Shown: positions 36,313-44,822 of the stretch, one piece after another
How the letters are laid out: each line of letters begins with the position of its first letter
Position numbering within the stretch: the first letter of the stretch is position 1
Assembly (NCBI GenBank): GCA_009469585.1
Contig: SSXW01000017.1
Span: 1 to 64,000, forward strand
Direction of reading: 5' to 3'
Origin: Dechloromonas sp. Dech2017
Lineage (GTDB): Bacteria; Pseudomonadota; Gammaproteobacteria; Burkholderiales; Rhodocyclaceae
DNA: 64,000 nt
Notes under the pieces: model-generated
Seen by the model: only the letters and a program-made list of their open reading frames with translations
The model's database searches: none
Told to the model about the DNA's origin: nothing
Translations under genes and position numbers: made by a program

Positions 36313-37293
36313 TCAGGCCGGCGTCGGCGATGCCTGCGGCTGCATGCCGGCCTGCAGGAGAAGGTTTTTCGCCTGTCTTTCGCAGGCCTGGCGGGTCGAA
36401 TCCTCGAGCGCCGCCAGCCAGCGGCGGGGTATGCCTTCCAGCCCGTAGCGCGCCCCGGCCAGCATGCCGGCGATGGCGCCGGTGGTGTCGGCGTCGCCGC
36501 CGCGGTTGACCACGTCGACCAGGCAATCCTCGAAGCTTTCGGTGGCGAAGAAGGACTGGAGGACGGCCTTCAGGGTGTCGACGACGTAGCCGCTGGGGTT
36601 TTCGCAGCGCTTCTTGTCGTAGGCGAAAACCGGGTGCTGGCTGGCCAGCTTTTCGGCGCGCCGGCGTTCGACATCGATGGGATCGCGCCCGGCGAGCAGG
36701 TCCTGGACCATGAAGATCAGCGTTTCGCAGGCGGCGTCGGACAGCACGTTGTGGTGGGTGACATGGGCCTGGGCGCGGTTGGCGAAAATGCAGGTTTTTT
36801 CCGGTTGACCGTAGCAGGCCAGCGCCACCGGCAGCACGCGCATGGCGGCGCCGTTGCCGGCATCGTGCTCGGAGGCGGGGGCTTGCGGGTTGCCGGTCTG
36901 GCGGAAGGCGACCAGGTTGCGGCGCACGGTGTTGCCGATATCGACCGGCTTGGCGCGCATCCAGTCGTCGAAGGCGCGGGCGGCGGCAGTCGCCTCGACG
37001 CCGCCGGTGGCCAGGATGGCGTCACCGAGGGCGAGCGACATGGTGGTGTCGTCGGTGACCCGGCCGGCCTTCAGGCGCAGCCAGCCGCCGCCGGTGATCT
37101 GGTCGTGCACGCCGTGGCGCTGGCGGATTTCGTTGGGGGTCATGAATTCGACGGTGGCGCCGAGCGCATCGCCGATGGCCAGGCCGAGATAGGCGGCGAC
37201 GCCGCGGCCGAGGTGCGGCGGTTCGCCGGGAGGCGGGGCGGCCCGGCGGCGAACCGGGGCGTTGCGGGCGATCAGTTCTCGGGTCCAAAACAT
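36313..37293 (-). CDS. draG: DraG, dinitrogenase reductase-activating glycohydrolase
   Basis: 326 residues of the ADP-ribosylglycohydrolase family. It removes ADP-ribose from the NifH arginine and so reactivates nitrogenase. Metal-binding residues are in GLAIGDALGATVEF, RVTDDTTMSLALGD and NRGGDADTTGAIAGMLAGARYG. Start MFWTREL at 37293 overlaps the end of nifQ by 21 bp, so it is coupled to nifQ rather than to draT, which lies 11 kb away. Confidence 0.95.
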   Translation of the reverse strand: MFWTRELIARNAPVRRRAAPPPGEPPHLGRGVAAYLGLAIGDALGATVEFMTPNEIRQRHGVHDQITGGGWLRLKAGRVTDDTTMSLALGDAILATGGVEATAAARAFDDWMRAKPVDIGNTVRRNLVAFRQTGNPQAPASEHDAGNGAAMRVLPVALACYGQPEKTCIFANRAQAHVTHHNVLSDAACETLIFMVQDLLAGRDPIDVERRRAEKLASQHPVFAYDKKRCENPSGYVVDTLKAVLQSFFATESFEDCLVDVVNRGGDADTTGAIAGMLAGARYGLEGIPRRWLAALEDSTRQACERQAKNLLLQAGMQPQASPTPA

Positions 37294-37844
37294 TTGGCAA
37301 AGTCCGCACAGACCCCGCACGACGGTGCCGGGCAAACATAGATGCCTTCCCGCGAGCAGACCTGGCGGTAAAGGAATTTTTTCCACTTCATGTCGCCGCT
37401 GTTGGATTCGGCGAGGCCGGGGAAGTTCACGCGCATCAGCGCGCTCAGCTGGTCGCGGCTGGACAGCCCGAGATCCTGCCACAGGTGGTCGCTGCCGGCG
37501 CAGGCGGTGGCGACGATGCGCGACATCCAGGCGGCGGAAGGGAGGGCGCGGTCGCACTCGTCGGCGAGCAGCTTGTAGAGGTCTTCCCATTCGGGAATGA
37601 CGATGGCCGGGCGGTTCACGATGGCCAGCCTGGCCCCGGGAAAATACTCGGCGAGCAGCCGGGCATGATCCTCGGGCCCGAGGCCGAGGTCGGCCGGCAG
37701 GCAGCCGAAGCCGGCGCTCTGGCCGGCGACCAGGGAGGCCAACAGGGAACGGTTGGGGTCGCCGGCAGCATCTCCGCGGGCCGGGCTGGCGAGCAGCACG
37801 GCTTGCTGGGCGAGGCGATAGGGGGCGCGGTCCGGGCCGTTCAT
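37272..37844 (-). CDS. nifQ: NifQ, molybdenum donor for FeMo-co synthesis
   Basis: 190 residues ending in the diagnostic cysteine motif CPAPSCGVCADFAKC (C-x4-C-x2-C-x5-C), which binds the Mo-Fe-S precursor delivered to NifEN. The N-terminal two thirds are helical, with FGCLPADLGLG typical of NifQ. It lies between a Shethna II-like ferredoxin gene and draG. Confidence 0.94.
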   Translation of the reverse strand: MNGPDRAPYRLAQQAVLLASPARGDAAGDPNRSLLASLVAGQSAGFGCLPADLGLGPEDHARLLAEYFPGARLAIVNRPAIVIPEWEDLYKLLADECDRALPSAAWMSRIVATACAGSDHLWQDLGLSSRDQLSALMRVNFPGLAESNSGDMKWKKFLYRQVCSREGIYVCPAPSCGVCADFAKCFGPEN

Positions 37845-37862
37845 GGTGGCCTCCGATTCAGG

Positions 37863-38225
37863 TCACTTGCTCGGGTACTCGACCAGGATGTCTTCGTCGC
37901 GAACGACCATCTGGCAGGCCAGGCGCCATTGCGTCGGGGGAATATCGTCGACGTACATCTGCTCGACCTCGGCCTTGGTGATGTGGCCGAGTTCGGTCAG
38001 CGCGGCGACTTCGCGGACATTGAGCGGGCCGCCCATCGGCGTGCGCTTGCTGTCCACCGACGAGACCTTGACCAGGCAGGTGCCGCAGTTGCCTTCCTGG
38101 CAACCGAAGTCGATCGGGATGTGGTGTTCCTTGGCCAGCCCCAGGATGGTCTGGGTGTGGCTGCCGGCGACGGCATAGACCGTCTTGTCCTTGTGCATTG
38201 GGCTGCTGAAAGTGATGAGGGCCAT
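37863..38225 (-). CDS. Shethna protein II-like [2Fe-2S] ferredoxin (FeSII)
   Basis: 120 residues. The cluster motif is FGCQEGNCGTCLVKVSS, with the fourth Cys in QWRLACQMVVRDEDILVEY. The pattern and the DDIPPTQWRLACQ ending closely resemble the Azotobacter FeSII protein, which binds nitrogenase under oxygen stress and protects it. The loop of about 40 residues between the third and fourth cysteines, with acidic/lysine residues, matches the lysine-containing docking loop of FeSII in position. Expected to form the O2-protective complex with NifH and NifDK. Confidence 0.88.
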   Translation of the reverse strand: MALITFSSPMHKDKTVYAVAGSHTQTILGLAKEHHIPIDFGCQEGNCGTCLVKVSSVDSKRTPMGGPLNVREVAALTELGHITKAEVEQMYVDDIPPTQWRLACQMVVRDEDILVEYPSK

Positions 38226-38304
38226 TTCTAAAGTTCTCCGGAAAAGCGGGTTGATTTGGGTTTTCTCTGATGCGGTTGGGCGTTTGCTTTTAATCTTGTT
38301 CGGT

Positions 38305-38592
38305 TCAGGCCGGGCGAACGACGATCTCGCCGCCGATGATCTGGGCCTGGCAGGCCAGGCGGTGGCCGCGCGGCGCCATGTTGTCCTTGAGCACCTGGTC
38401 TTCGAGCACGCTCGGCGCGGCGAGGTTTTCGCCGCCGGAAACGACCTTGGTCAGGCAGGTGCAGCATTCGCCCTCGCGGCAGCCATAGGTGATGCCGGCC
38501 CCGACTTTTTCCGACACTTCGATGAGCCGGGTGCCGGCCGGCACGGTGACCGAGACGGCGATATCCTGGAAGGTGACTTTGGCTTTAGGCAT
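38305..38592 (-). CDS. [2Fe-2S] plant-type ferredoxin
   Basis: 95 residues with cluster cysteines in YGCREGECCTCLTKV and RLACQAQIIGGEIVV. A fifth cysteine within the motif (ECCTC) is unusual. Likely an electron carrier for nitrogenase or for the neighbouring flavodiiron protein. It lies between fprA and the FeSII-like gene, separated from fprA by a hairpin repeat. Confidence 0.9.
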   Translation of the reverse strand: MPKAKVTFQDIAVSVTVPAGTRLIEVSEKVGAGITYGCREGECCTCLTKVVSGGENLAAPSVLEDQVLKDNMAPRGHRLACQAQIIGGEIVVRPA

Positions 38593-38614
38593 TGCGATTT
38601 CCTTTCCTGGGTTT

Positions 38615-38680
38615 GACGCAGAGGCGCAGAGACGCGGAGCAACGACGGAGATGCGCCTTGCTCCGCGCCTCTGCGTCTCG
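38615..38680. repeat. Inverted repeat with CGCAGAGGCGCAGAGACGC units
   Basis: GACGCAGAGGCGCAGAGACG and the following CGGAGCAA are complementary to TTGCTCCGCGCCTCTGCGTC (38658-38677) apart from a 7-nt insertion on the left arm; nine perfect pairs close the loop (GCGGAGCAA/TTGCTCCGC). This is a kind of dispersed palindrome common in proteobacterial intergenic DNA and probably stabilises or ends the fprA message. Confidence 0.75.
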
Positions 38681-38703
38681 GCGTTTGATGGGGACCTTGA
38701 TCG

Positions 38704-39975
38704 TCATGCCAGTGCCGCCATGTCGATCTCGCGGTTTTCCATCTGGCCGGTCAGGTGGCGGGCCAGGCTTTCGCCGAGCTGGCGGCATTCGTCGAGTTCG
38801 CCGTTGTCCGGCACCAGCTTGATGCGCAGGCCGTCGACCGGAACGCGCAGCTTGAGGCCGCGCAGGCGGTCCTCGATCAGGCGCACCGCCTCGCCGCTCC
38901 AGCCATAGGAGCCGAAGGCGGCACCGAGCTTGCCCTTGACGTTGACCGTGGTCAGCGACGACAGCACGTCCCAGATCGGCTTGACCGCGTCGGCATTGAT
39001 GGTCGGGCTGCCGAAGGCGAGGCCGTCGGCTTCCTCGATCAGGTCGGTGAAGATGCCCGATTCGCCGCCTTCGAGGTCGTAGAGCGAGACGCGCACGCCG
39101 GCGATGCGCTCGGCGCCGGCGGCCAATGCCTCGGCCATGCGCCGGGTGTTGCCGTAGGCCGAGATGTAGAAGACGACCAGCGTCTTTTCGCTGCGCGCCT
39201 CGTTGAACAGCCGCGGCGTGGCCAGCTCGCGGTAGCGGTGCACGTAGTCGCGCGGCGCGTGGCGCAGGATGGGGCCGTGGGCCGGGGCGATCAGGTTGAT
39301 CGCTAGCGGTTCGATGAGCGCGATGGCGTCGAGCACGTACTCGCGGAAGGGCCGCATGATGTGCGCGTAGTAGTACTCGAACGAGAAGCGGAAATCGCCG
39401 GCCATGTCGTTGAACAGCCGGGCGTCGCAGAAGTGGCAGCCGAAGACGTCGCCGGAGAAGAGCAGCCCGTCCTCGACCAGGTAGGTGCATTGGGTGTCCG
39501 GCCAGTGCAGGTAGGGCGTGTGCAGGAAACGCAGCGTGCGCCCGCCGAGGTCGACCTCGTCGTCGGTGGTCACCGGGATGTATTCGGGCGCCTTCTCGCC
39601 GGTCGGCTTCAACAGCGCCTTCAGCATCATCTGCGCCCGGCTCGACAGATAGACGCGGGCCTGCGGCGCGCGCTTCAACAGCTCGGGCAGGGCGCCGCTG
39701 TGGTCGGGTTCGAGGTGGTTGAGGACGATGACGCTGATCTCGTCGTAGCGGGCGACCGATTCGAGGCGGGCGAAGAAGGTGTCGGCGAATTCCTCCTTGA
39801 CGGTGTCGACGATGGCGACGCCGGTCTCGCCGCGCACCACGTAGCTGTTGTAGCTGGTGCCGTTGGCCGTCTTCAGGATGATGTCGAAATTGCGCAGATG
39901 CGGGTCCAGCGCGCCCACCCAGTGGACGCCCGGTGCAATCTCCACGGCGCGATCAGTGAGTCCCGCAGCCGGCAT
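38704..39975 (-). CDS. fprA: Flavodiiron protein (FprA-type oxygen/NO reductase)
   Basis: 423 residues. The beta-lactamase-like N-terminal domain carries the di-iron motif LNHLEPDHSG plus CHFCDARLF and the later His in IAPAHGPIL. The C-terminal flavodoxin domain starts near residue 265 (VVFYISAYGNTRRMAEAL). The class reduces O2 to water or NO to N2O without releasing radicals. Placed between nifO and ferredoxin genes, it probably consumes O2 near nitrogenase with ferredoxin as donor. Start 39975 is supported by GAGGAA. Confidence 0.92.
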   Translation of the reverse strand: MPAAGLTDRAVEIAPGVHWVGALDPHLRNFDIILKTANGTSYNSYVVRGETGVAIVDTVKEEFADTFFARLESVARYDEISVIVLNHLEPDHSGALPELLKRAPQARVYLSSRAQMMLKALLKPTGEKAPEYIPVTTDDEVDLGGRTLRFLHTPYLHWPDTQCTYLVEDGLLFSGDVFGCHFCDARLFNDMAGDFRFSFEYYYAHIMRPFREYVLDAIALIEPLAINLIAPAHGPILRHAPRDYVHRYRELATPRLFNEARSEKTLVVFYISAYGNTRRMAEALAAGAERIAGVRVSLYDLEGGESGIFTDLIEEADGLAFGSPTINADAVKPIWDVLSSLTTVNVKGKLGAAFGSYGWSGEAVRLIEDRLRGLKLRVPVDGLRIKLVPDNGELDECRQLGESLARHLTGQMENREIDMAALA

Positions 39976-40423
39976 GGGATTCCTCATGCTCATGTTGGTG
40001 GCTGCCGCAGCTGCCGTGGCCTTCCGGCCCATGCACGCAGGCCTCGATGTCGCCCTCGGGCAGCTCGACGTCGTTCAGCCCGATCCAGGCGTCGACCGCC
40101 GCCGTGTCGAAACCGACCATGCGTTCCTCGCCGACTTCCATCAGCGGCCGGCGGATGAGCAGCGGGTTGGCCAGCAGCAGGTGCAGGGCGTCCTCGAAGC
40201 CGAGGCGCTCGGGAACGATCTCGCCCGCCTTGACGGCCGGCGCGGCGCGGTTGAACCAGTCGGCGACCGGCAGCTGGCCGAGGAATTGCAAGAGGCGGTC
40301 GGCCGTCCACGCCTCGGCCTTGAGGCTTTTGGCCTGGACGGTGTGGCCGGCGGCGGCGAGCAGGGTTTTCTGGCGGAGGTTGCCTTTGCAGCCGGGTTTT
40401 TCGTAGAAGGTGATGGTGGTCAT
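39953..40423 (-). CDS. nifO: NifO, ArsC-family nitrogenase-associated protein
   Basis: 156 residues. The N-terminus MTTITFYEKPGCKGNLRQKTLL is the ArsC/thioredoxin-like fold with a single active-site Cys, as in NifO. RPLMEVGEERMVGFD is the family motif. The tail is extraordinarily His-rich (HGPEGHGSCGSHQHEHEESH), suggesting metal binding or storage. NifO is reported to affect Mo partitioning between nitrogenase and nitrate reductase. It overlaps fprA by 23 bp. Confidence 0.88.
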   Translation of the reverse strand: MTTITFYEKPGCKGNLRQKTLLAAAGHTVQAKSLKAEAWTADRLLQFLGQLPVADWFNRAAPAVKAGEIVPERLGFEDALHLLLANPLLIRRPLMEVGEERMVGFDTAAVDAWIGLNDVELPEGDIEACVHGPEGHGSCGSHQHEHEESHAGCGTH

Positions 40424-40449
40424 TTTTAAGTGAAATTTTTTGGTTTCTG

Positions 40450-41030
40450 AACCGCTGTTTTCCGCCGTTGACCGGCGGCATTACTTTTTTTTGCTTCGCC
40501 AAAAGAAAGTAAGCAAAGAAAAGGCGACCCTGGGTCGGCGCCCCCTTCGGGGGTTCCCTGCGCTACTCGGCTGACGCGGGGGCACCCCAAGAGTACTTCC
40601 TCGCAATGCTTCGCATTGCTCAGGGCGCTGCGCAACTCGGGGCTTTGCCCCTCAGACAGTGCTCGCCCTTTTTCCGCGCCAGCCTGCGTTGCTCGGCGCC
40701 TCTCAAGGGGCCCGGTACACCGAACGGAGTTTTTCGGTTTTTGGCAAAAATTCCCGTTGACCGCAGCAATCGATTTTTCGGCAGAGCCGTCGTGCCGCGA
40801 CGCCTTTCGGGTCCCCCTAGAAGACGCCGAGCAACGCAGGCGGGCCGGGGGTAGTCGGCGAGGACTGTCTGAGGGGCGCAGCCCCGAGTTCCGCAGCCGC
40901 CCGGCCCGTCGAGTAGCGCAGGGAACCGGGCAAAGCCCGGCGTCGACTCGGGGGTCGCCTTTTCTTTGGCTACTTTCTTTTGGCGAAGCAAAAGAAAGTA
41001 CGCCCGCGGTCAACGCGGAAAACTGCGGTT
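40450..41030. repeat. Long palindromic repeat element, copy 1
   Basis: About 580 bp with terminal inverted repeats of about 80 bp; both ends carry CTTCGCCAAAAGAAAGTA facing inward, then a CAAAGAAAAGGCGACCC segment. The two halves mirror each other internally (CTGCGCTACTCG, AACTCGGGGC...CCCTCAGACAGT, CGTTGCTCGGCG), so the element is an imperfect giant hairpin. It contains no credible gene. A reverse-complement copy lies at 61462-61999. Confidence 0.85.
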
Positions 41031-41138
41031 CAAAAAAACCGCCCCGCGCTTCAAGGGCCAAAACCAGTGGTTGAACAAATGCCGAAGCGGGGGCAGGGCC
41101 CGCAGGCCCTTCCCCCATTCGCGTGGGCGAAAAAAGGC

Positions 41139-41417
41139 TTACGCCGCTTCCCGCCACAATCCAAACTCCTTCAGCTTCTCGATCGGGATGCCAGTCAGCG
41201 ACCCCGGCGGGTTCAAAAACTCGCCGAGTTCATTGACGATGGCCATCTCGATCGGACAGATCGCTGCGCACTGCGGCACGCTGTGATCGCCCAGGCACTC
41301 GGTGCATTTCCCGTCGTCGATCAGGAAATGCGGCGTCTCCTGGTAGATCGCATCGTTCGGGCAGACATCGACGCAGGCCCAGCAATTGACGCAGGATTGG
41401 GTGATTTGCAGGGCCAT
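41139..41417 (-). CDS. 2[4Fe-4S] ferredoxin downstream of nifB
   Basis: 92 residues with motifs CVNCWACVDVCPNDAIY and CTECLGDHSVPQCAAICP, the latter with the enlarged loop of nif ferredoxins. The C-terminal extension FLNPPGSLTGIPIEKLKEFG has no cluster ligands. It starts right at the nifB stop and is therefore an electron donor candidate for the radical-SAM reaction of NifB. Confidence 0.93.
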   Translation of the reverse strand: MALQITQSCVNCWACVDVCPNDAIYQETPHFLIDDGKCTECLGDHSVPQCAAICPIEMAIVNELGEFLNPPGSLTGIPIEKLKEFGLWREAA

Positions 41418-42920
41418 TTACGCCACCTTCAGGCTTTCTGCGGCGGGAAGCAGCTTCCCGGTCGCCGCGATTTCCTTGTACACCGCCATCACGGCGTCCT
41501 CAATTGGCTCCATCGCGTGTTCGCCGTTCGGCGCGATGCCGGCGGCTTCGAGCTTGGCCCAGGGTTCGTAGCCGACCTTGGAGCAGAGCACGACCTCGCA
41601 GCCTTCGAGCACGCGGATGTTGCGGTCGAGCAGCGATTCCGTAGCCCCGGCCTCGACCACGTCGCCATCGCCGCAGGAATCCATGCCGCCGCAGTACAGC
41701 TCGGTCTTGCGGTGGCTGATGAAGCGGACGCCTTCCGGCGAGGCCTCGTAGATCAGGAATTCCTTGGCATGACCGAAGTGCTCGGCGACGACGCCGTTCT
41801 TGCCGGCCACCGCCATCAGCACCGGGCGCGAGCCTTCCGGGATGCCCTCAGCTTTTGGTTTGACGATACCGCGCTTGGCGTCGAGTTTTTCGAGAATCTC
41901 GTCGTGCACCACCTTGCGGCGGACCATGGCGGCTTCGTAATCGACATCCATGACGTCGATCTTGTCGAGCGTGAACTCGTCGCCGCGATCCTCGCCCAAC
42001 AGGCCGACCGCGTCGGCGCGGCACTGTCGGCAGTGGCGCATCATCGCCATGTCGCCGGCGCAGGCGTCCTGCAGGTCCTGCAGCTGTTCCGGGGTCGGTT
42101 CCGGCTGTTCCATGATGCCGTAGTAGGTGCCGTGCTCGGGCTCGGCGATCAGCGGCATCACGTTGTGCAGGAAGGCGCCCTTGGCCTTGACGATCTTCGA
42201 GACTTCCTTCAGATGCTCGTCATTGACGCCGGGGATCAACACCGAATTGACCTTCACCAGGATGCCTCGGTCGGTCAGCATCTGCAGGCCCTTCTGCTGC
42301 TGCTCGATCAGGATGCGGGCGCCTTCGACGCCGGTGATCCGCTTGTTCTCCCAGTGGATCCACGGATAGATCTTGGCACCGACTTCCGGATCGACGCAGT
42401 TGATGGTGATCGTCACGTGATCGATGTTGTGCTGGGCGATGCGGTCGACGTACTGCGGCAGGTTGAGGCCGTTGGTCGACACGCACAGCTTGATGTCCGG
42501 GGCGCGCTCGGACAGCTGTTCGAAGGTTTCAAAGGTGCGGCCCGGGTTGGCCAAGGGGTCTCCGGGTCCGGCGATGCCGAGTACCGTCATCTGCGGAATC
42601 TCGGCGGCGACGGCGAGCACCTTCTTGATCGCCTGGTCCGGCGTCAGCAGCTCGGAGACGACGCCGGGGCGGGATTCGTTGGAGCAGTCGTACTTGCGGT
42701 TGCAGTAGTTGCACTGGATATTGCAGGCCGGGGCGACGGCCACGTGCATGCGGGCGAAGTAGTGGTGCGCTTCTTCCGAATAGCAGGGGTGGTCCTGCAC
42801 CTTGGCGCGAATGTGGTCGGGCAGGTGGCCCAGGGCGTCCGGCGCGGTGCCGCAGCCGCTGGAGGAACAGCCGCCGCCTTCGGCTGCCGGCGCGTTGTTG
42901 CTGATGACTGGAAGTTCCAC
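41418..42920 (-). CDS. nifB: NifB, FeMo-cofactor core synthase with NifX-like tail
   Basis: 500 residues. The radical-SAM motif is ACNIQCNYCNRKYDC (CxxxCxxC) near residue 65, with the further cluster cysteines expected in NifB (CxxCRADAVG near residue 305). The C-terminal NifX-like domain starts near residue 365 (RPVLMAVAGKNGVVAEHFGHAKEFLIYE). It makes NifB-co, the Fe8-S9-C core. Transcribed from a perfect sigma54 promoter with a NifA site upstream. Confidence 0.98.
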   Translation of the reverse strand: MELPVISNNAPAAEGGGCSSSGCGTAPDALGHLPDHIRAKVQDHPCYSEEAHHYFARMHVAVAPACNIQCNYCNRKYDCSNESRPGVVSELLTPDQAIKKVLAVAAEIPQMTVLGIAGPGDPLANPGRTFETFEQLSERAPDIKLCVSTNGLNLPQYVDRIAQHNIDHVTITINCVDPEVGAKIYPWIHWENKRITGVEGARILIEQQQKGLQMLTDRGILVKVNSVLIPGVNDEHLKEVSKIVKAKGAFLHNVMPLIAEPEHGTYYGIMEQPEPTPEQLQDLQDACAGDMAMMRHCRQCRADAVGLLGEDRGDEFTLDKIDVMDVDYEAAMVRRKVVHDEILEKLDAKRGIVKPKAEGIPEGSRPVLMAVAGKNGVVAEHFGHAKEFLIYEASPEGVRFISHRKTELYCGGMDSCGDGDVVEAGATESLLDRNIRVLEGCEVVLCSKVGYEPWAKLEAAGIAPNGEHAMEPIEDAVMAVYKEIAATGKLLPAAESLKVA

Positions 42921-42957
42921 GATGTAGGCTCCTCGAATGCTGTGCGGAACCTGTTCA

Positions 42958-42972
42958 GCAATCGCTGTGCCA
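42958..42972 (-). promoter_or_regulatory. Sigma54 promoter of nifB
   Basis: The minus strand reads TGGCAC-AGCGA-TTGC, a perfect match. The predicted start near 42946 leaves a 25-nt leader to the nifB ATG. Confidence 0.92.
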
Positions 42973-43035
42973 GTGGTGTTTTTTCCGTTAAATCAGTGAG
43001 ATGGAATTTTGGGTGGCAAGCCCTGTCGGGGCCTT

Positions 43036-43051
43036 TGTCGCAAACGCGACA
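43036..43051. promoter_or_regulatory. NifA upstream activator site for nifB
   Basis: TGTCGCAAACGCGACA, with both extended arms. It lies 64 bp upstream of the -24 box and directly after the stop of the upstream LysR gene. Confidence 0.88.
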
Positions 43052-43063
43052 GCTTGTCGCCGG

Positions 43064-43975
43064 TCAGCTGCCTATGGTCGCCAGCAGGCTGCTGCAGCGT
43101 TCGGCGAGAAATTGGCGCAAGGTCTGGACCAGCGGGCTGATCTGCCGGCGGTCGGCGCACAGCAGGTTGAGGGCCGCTGCTTCGCCAGCGAACTCCGGGC
43201 AAAGGCGGCGCAGACGGCCAGCGGCCAGGTCGCCGGCGACATCGAGCGCCGACTTGTAGGCGATTCCCCGGCCGGCGATGGCCCACCGGCGGGCGGCATC
43301 GCCATCGTCGGCAATGCGGTTGCCCCTGACCTGCACCGACAGTTCGCCGCCATCCCGGGTGAAGCGCCAGCGGTCGTGTACCTCGTCGCCGAGCAGGAAG
43401 CACAGGCAATTGTGGTCGACCAGCTGGTGCGGCGTCGCCGGTTGGCCATGGCTGGCGATGTAGGCTGGCGAGGCGCACAGGATGCGGCGATTGTCCGGAG
43501 CCACCGGCAGGGCGACCAGCGACGAGTCGGGCAGGCTGCCGTAGCGCAGGGCGAGGTCGACCGGGTGGCGGTAGATGTCGGCCGGCCGGTCGCTGAGCAG
43601 CAGGCGCAGGCTGAGCGCCGGGTTTTCGGCCTGGAAATCGTCGAGCCAGGGCAGGGCGACGTGGCGCCCGAAATCGGAGGGTAGCGACAGCTGCAGCACG
43701 CCACTCAGGGTGGTGCTGCCGGTCAGGGCCGCTTCCCGGCCGTCGGCCAGCAGTTGCATGGCCTGCCGGCAATGCTCGAGGTAGACCTGGCCTTCGGCAG
43801 TCAGGCGCAGGCTGCGCGTCGACCGCAAGAAGAGCTGCACGCCGAGTTCGGCCTCCAGCCGCTTGAGGCCGATACTTGCCGCCGCCGGCGTCAGGTCCAG
43901 GCGGCGGGCAGCGCCGGACAGGCTGCCGCAATCGGCGACGAGCAGGAAAAGTTGGAAATCGCGCAGCGCCTGCAT
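43064..43975 (-). CDS. LysR-family transcriptional regulator
   Basis: 303 residues with the LysR helix-turn-helix (FQLFLLVADCGSLSGAARRLDLTPAAASIGLKRLE) and a type 2 periplasmic-binding effector domain (DLALRYGSLPDSSLVALP). Divergent from a nitroreductase gene, with an AT-rich region (44000-44040) between them that is a good candidate for its binding site. No link to nif other than location. An in-frame ATG at 43987 is an alternative start. Confidence 0.9.
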   Translation of the reverse strand: MQALRDFQLFLLVADCGSLSGAARRLDLTPAAASIGLKRLEAELGVQLFLRSTRSLRLTAEGQVYLEHCRQAMQLLADGREAALTGSTTLSGVLQLSLPSDFGRHVALPWLDDFQAENPALSLRLLLSDRPADIYRHPVDLALRYGSLPDSSLVALPVAPDNRRILCASPAYIASHGQPATPHQLVDHNCLCFLLGDEVHDRWRFTRDGGELSVQVRGNRIADDGDAARRWAIAGRGIAYKSALDVAGDLAAGRLRRLCPEFAGEAAALNLLCADRRQISPLVQTLRQFLAERCSSLLATIGS

Positions 43976-44150
43976 GGCGGGAGGCAAACGATGATGGTTA
44001 CTGATTATTAAATATTATTTGAAAGTGAATCAAATGGCTTGCGGTTTTTCAACGAACGGAATCAGGTGATGATCGCCACTCGATTCCCTCCCGCCGGGTT
44101 CGGGCTCTGTGGCTCGCGGCGGGCCCAACCGATTGCACTGGAAATCCATC

Positions 44151-44804
44151 ATGAACATCGATCGCATCGCCGCCACCCGGCATACCACCAAGGCCTTCGA
44201 CGCCACCCGCAAGATCCCGGCCGAGACTTTCGCCCGCCTGGAAACCCTGCTGCGCTTCGCGCCGTCTTCGGTCAATTCGCAGCCCTGGCATTTCGTCATC
44301 GCCGACGACGAGGCCGGCAAGTCGCGCATCGCAACCGCCACCCAGGGCGGCTATGCCTACAACGATGCGAAGATCCGCCAGGCCTCGCACGTCATCGTCT
44401 GCTGCGTCCGTCGCGAACTGGACGACCCGCACCTGGCGGCGATCCTCGAGCAGGAAGACAAGGACGGGCGCTTCGCCTCGCCGGAAGCCAAGGCCGGCCA
44501 GCACAAGACGCGCACTTTCTACGCCGACCTGCATCGCCATGAATACCAGGATGCCCGGGCGTGGATGGAAAAGCAGCTCTACCTGGCCTTCGGCACGCTG
44601 TTGCTCGGCGCCGCCGCGCTCGACATCGACGCTTGCCCGATGGAAGGTTTCGACGCCGCCCTTCTCGACGAAGCGCTCGGCCTGCCGGCCCGGGGCCTGA
44701 CCAGCGTGGTCATCGCCGCCCTCGGTTACCGGAGTGGCGACGATTTCAACGCCAGGCTACCGAAATCGCGCCTGCCGGCCGAGGCGGTGATCAGCCGCCT
44801 GTGA
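44151..44804 (+). CDS. nfsB: NAD(P)H nitroreductase / dihydropteridine reductase, NfsB-type
   Basis: 217 residues of FMN-dependent nitroreductase type: RHTTKAFDATRKIPAETF, LRFAPSSVNSQPWHFVIAD, and the C-terminal RGLTSVVIAALGYRSGDDFNARLPKSRLP. Matches E. coli NfsB in length and motifs. Probably regulated by the divergent LysR protein. Confidence 0.92.
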   Translation: MNIDRIAATRHTTKAFDATRKIPAETFARLETLLRFAPSSVNSQPWHFVIADDEAGKSRIATATQGGYAYNDAKIRQASHVIVCCVRRELDDPHLAAILEQEDKDGRFASPEAKAGQHKTRTFYADLHRHEYQDARAWMEKQLYLAFGTLLLGAAALDIDACPMEGFDAALLDEALGLPARGLTSVVIAALGYRSGDDFNARLPKSRLPAEAVISRL

Positions 44805-44822
44805 TCGCCAGAGGCGTCCCGG

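Noticed and set aside
40606-41074. Open frames across palindromic element copy 1
   Set aside because: Several overlapping frames in both strands repeat the same words (for example LRNSGLRPSDS) because the DNA is a palindrome. They recur in copy 2 with changed frames, as expected for repeats and not for genes.
44010-44045. Sigma54 promoter before the nitroreductase gene
   Set aside because: The region is AT-rich with no GG-N10-GC element. LysR-type control is more plausible.
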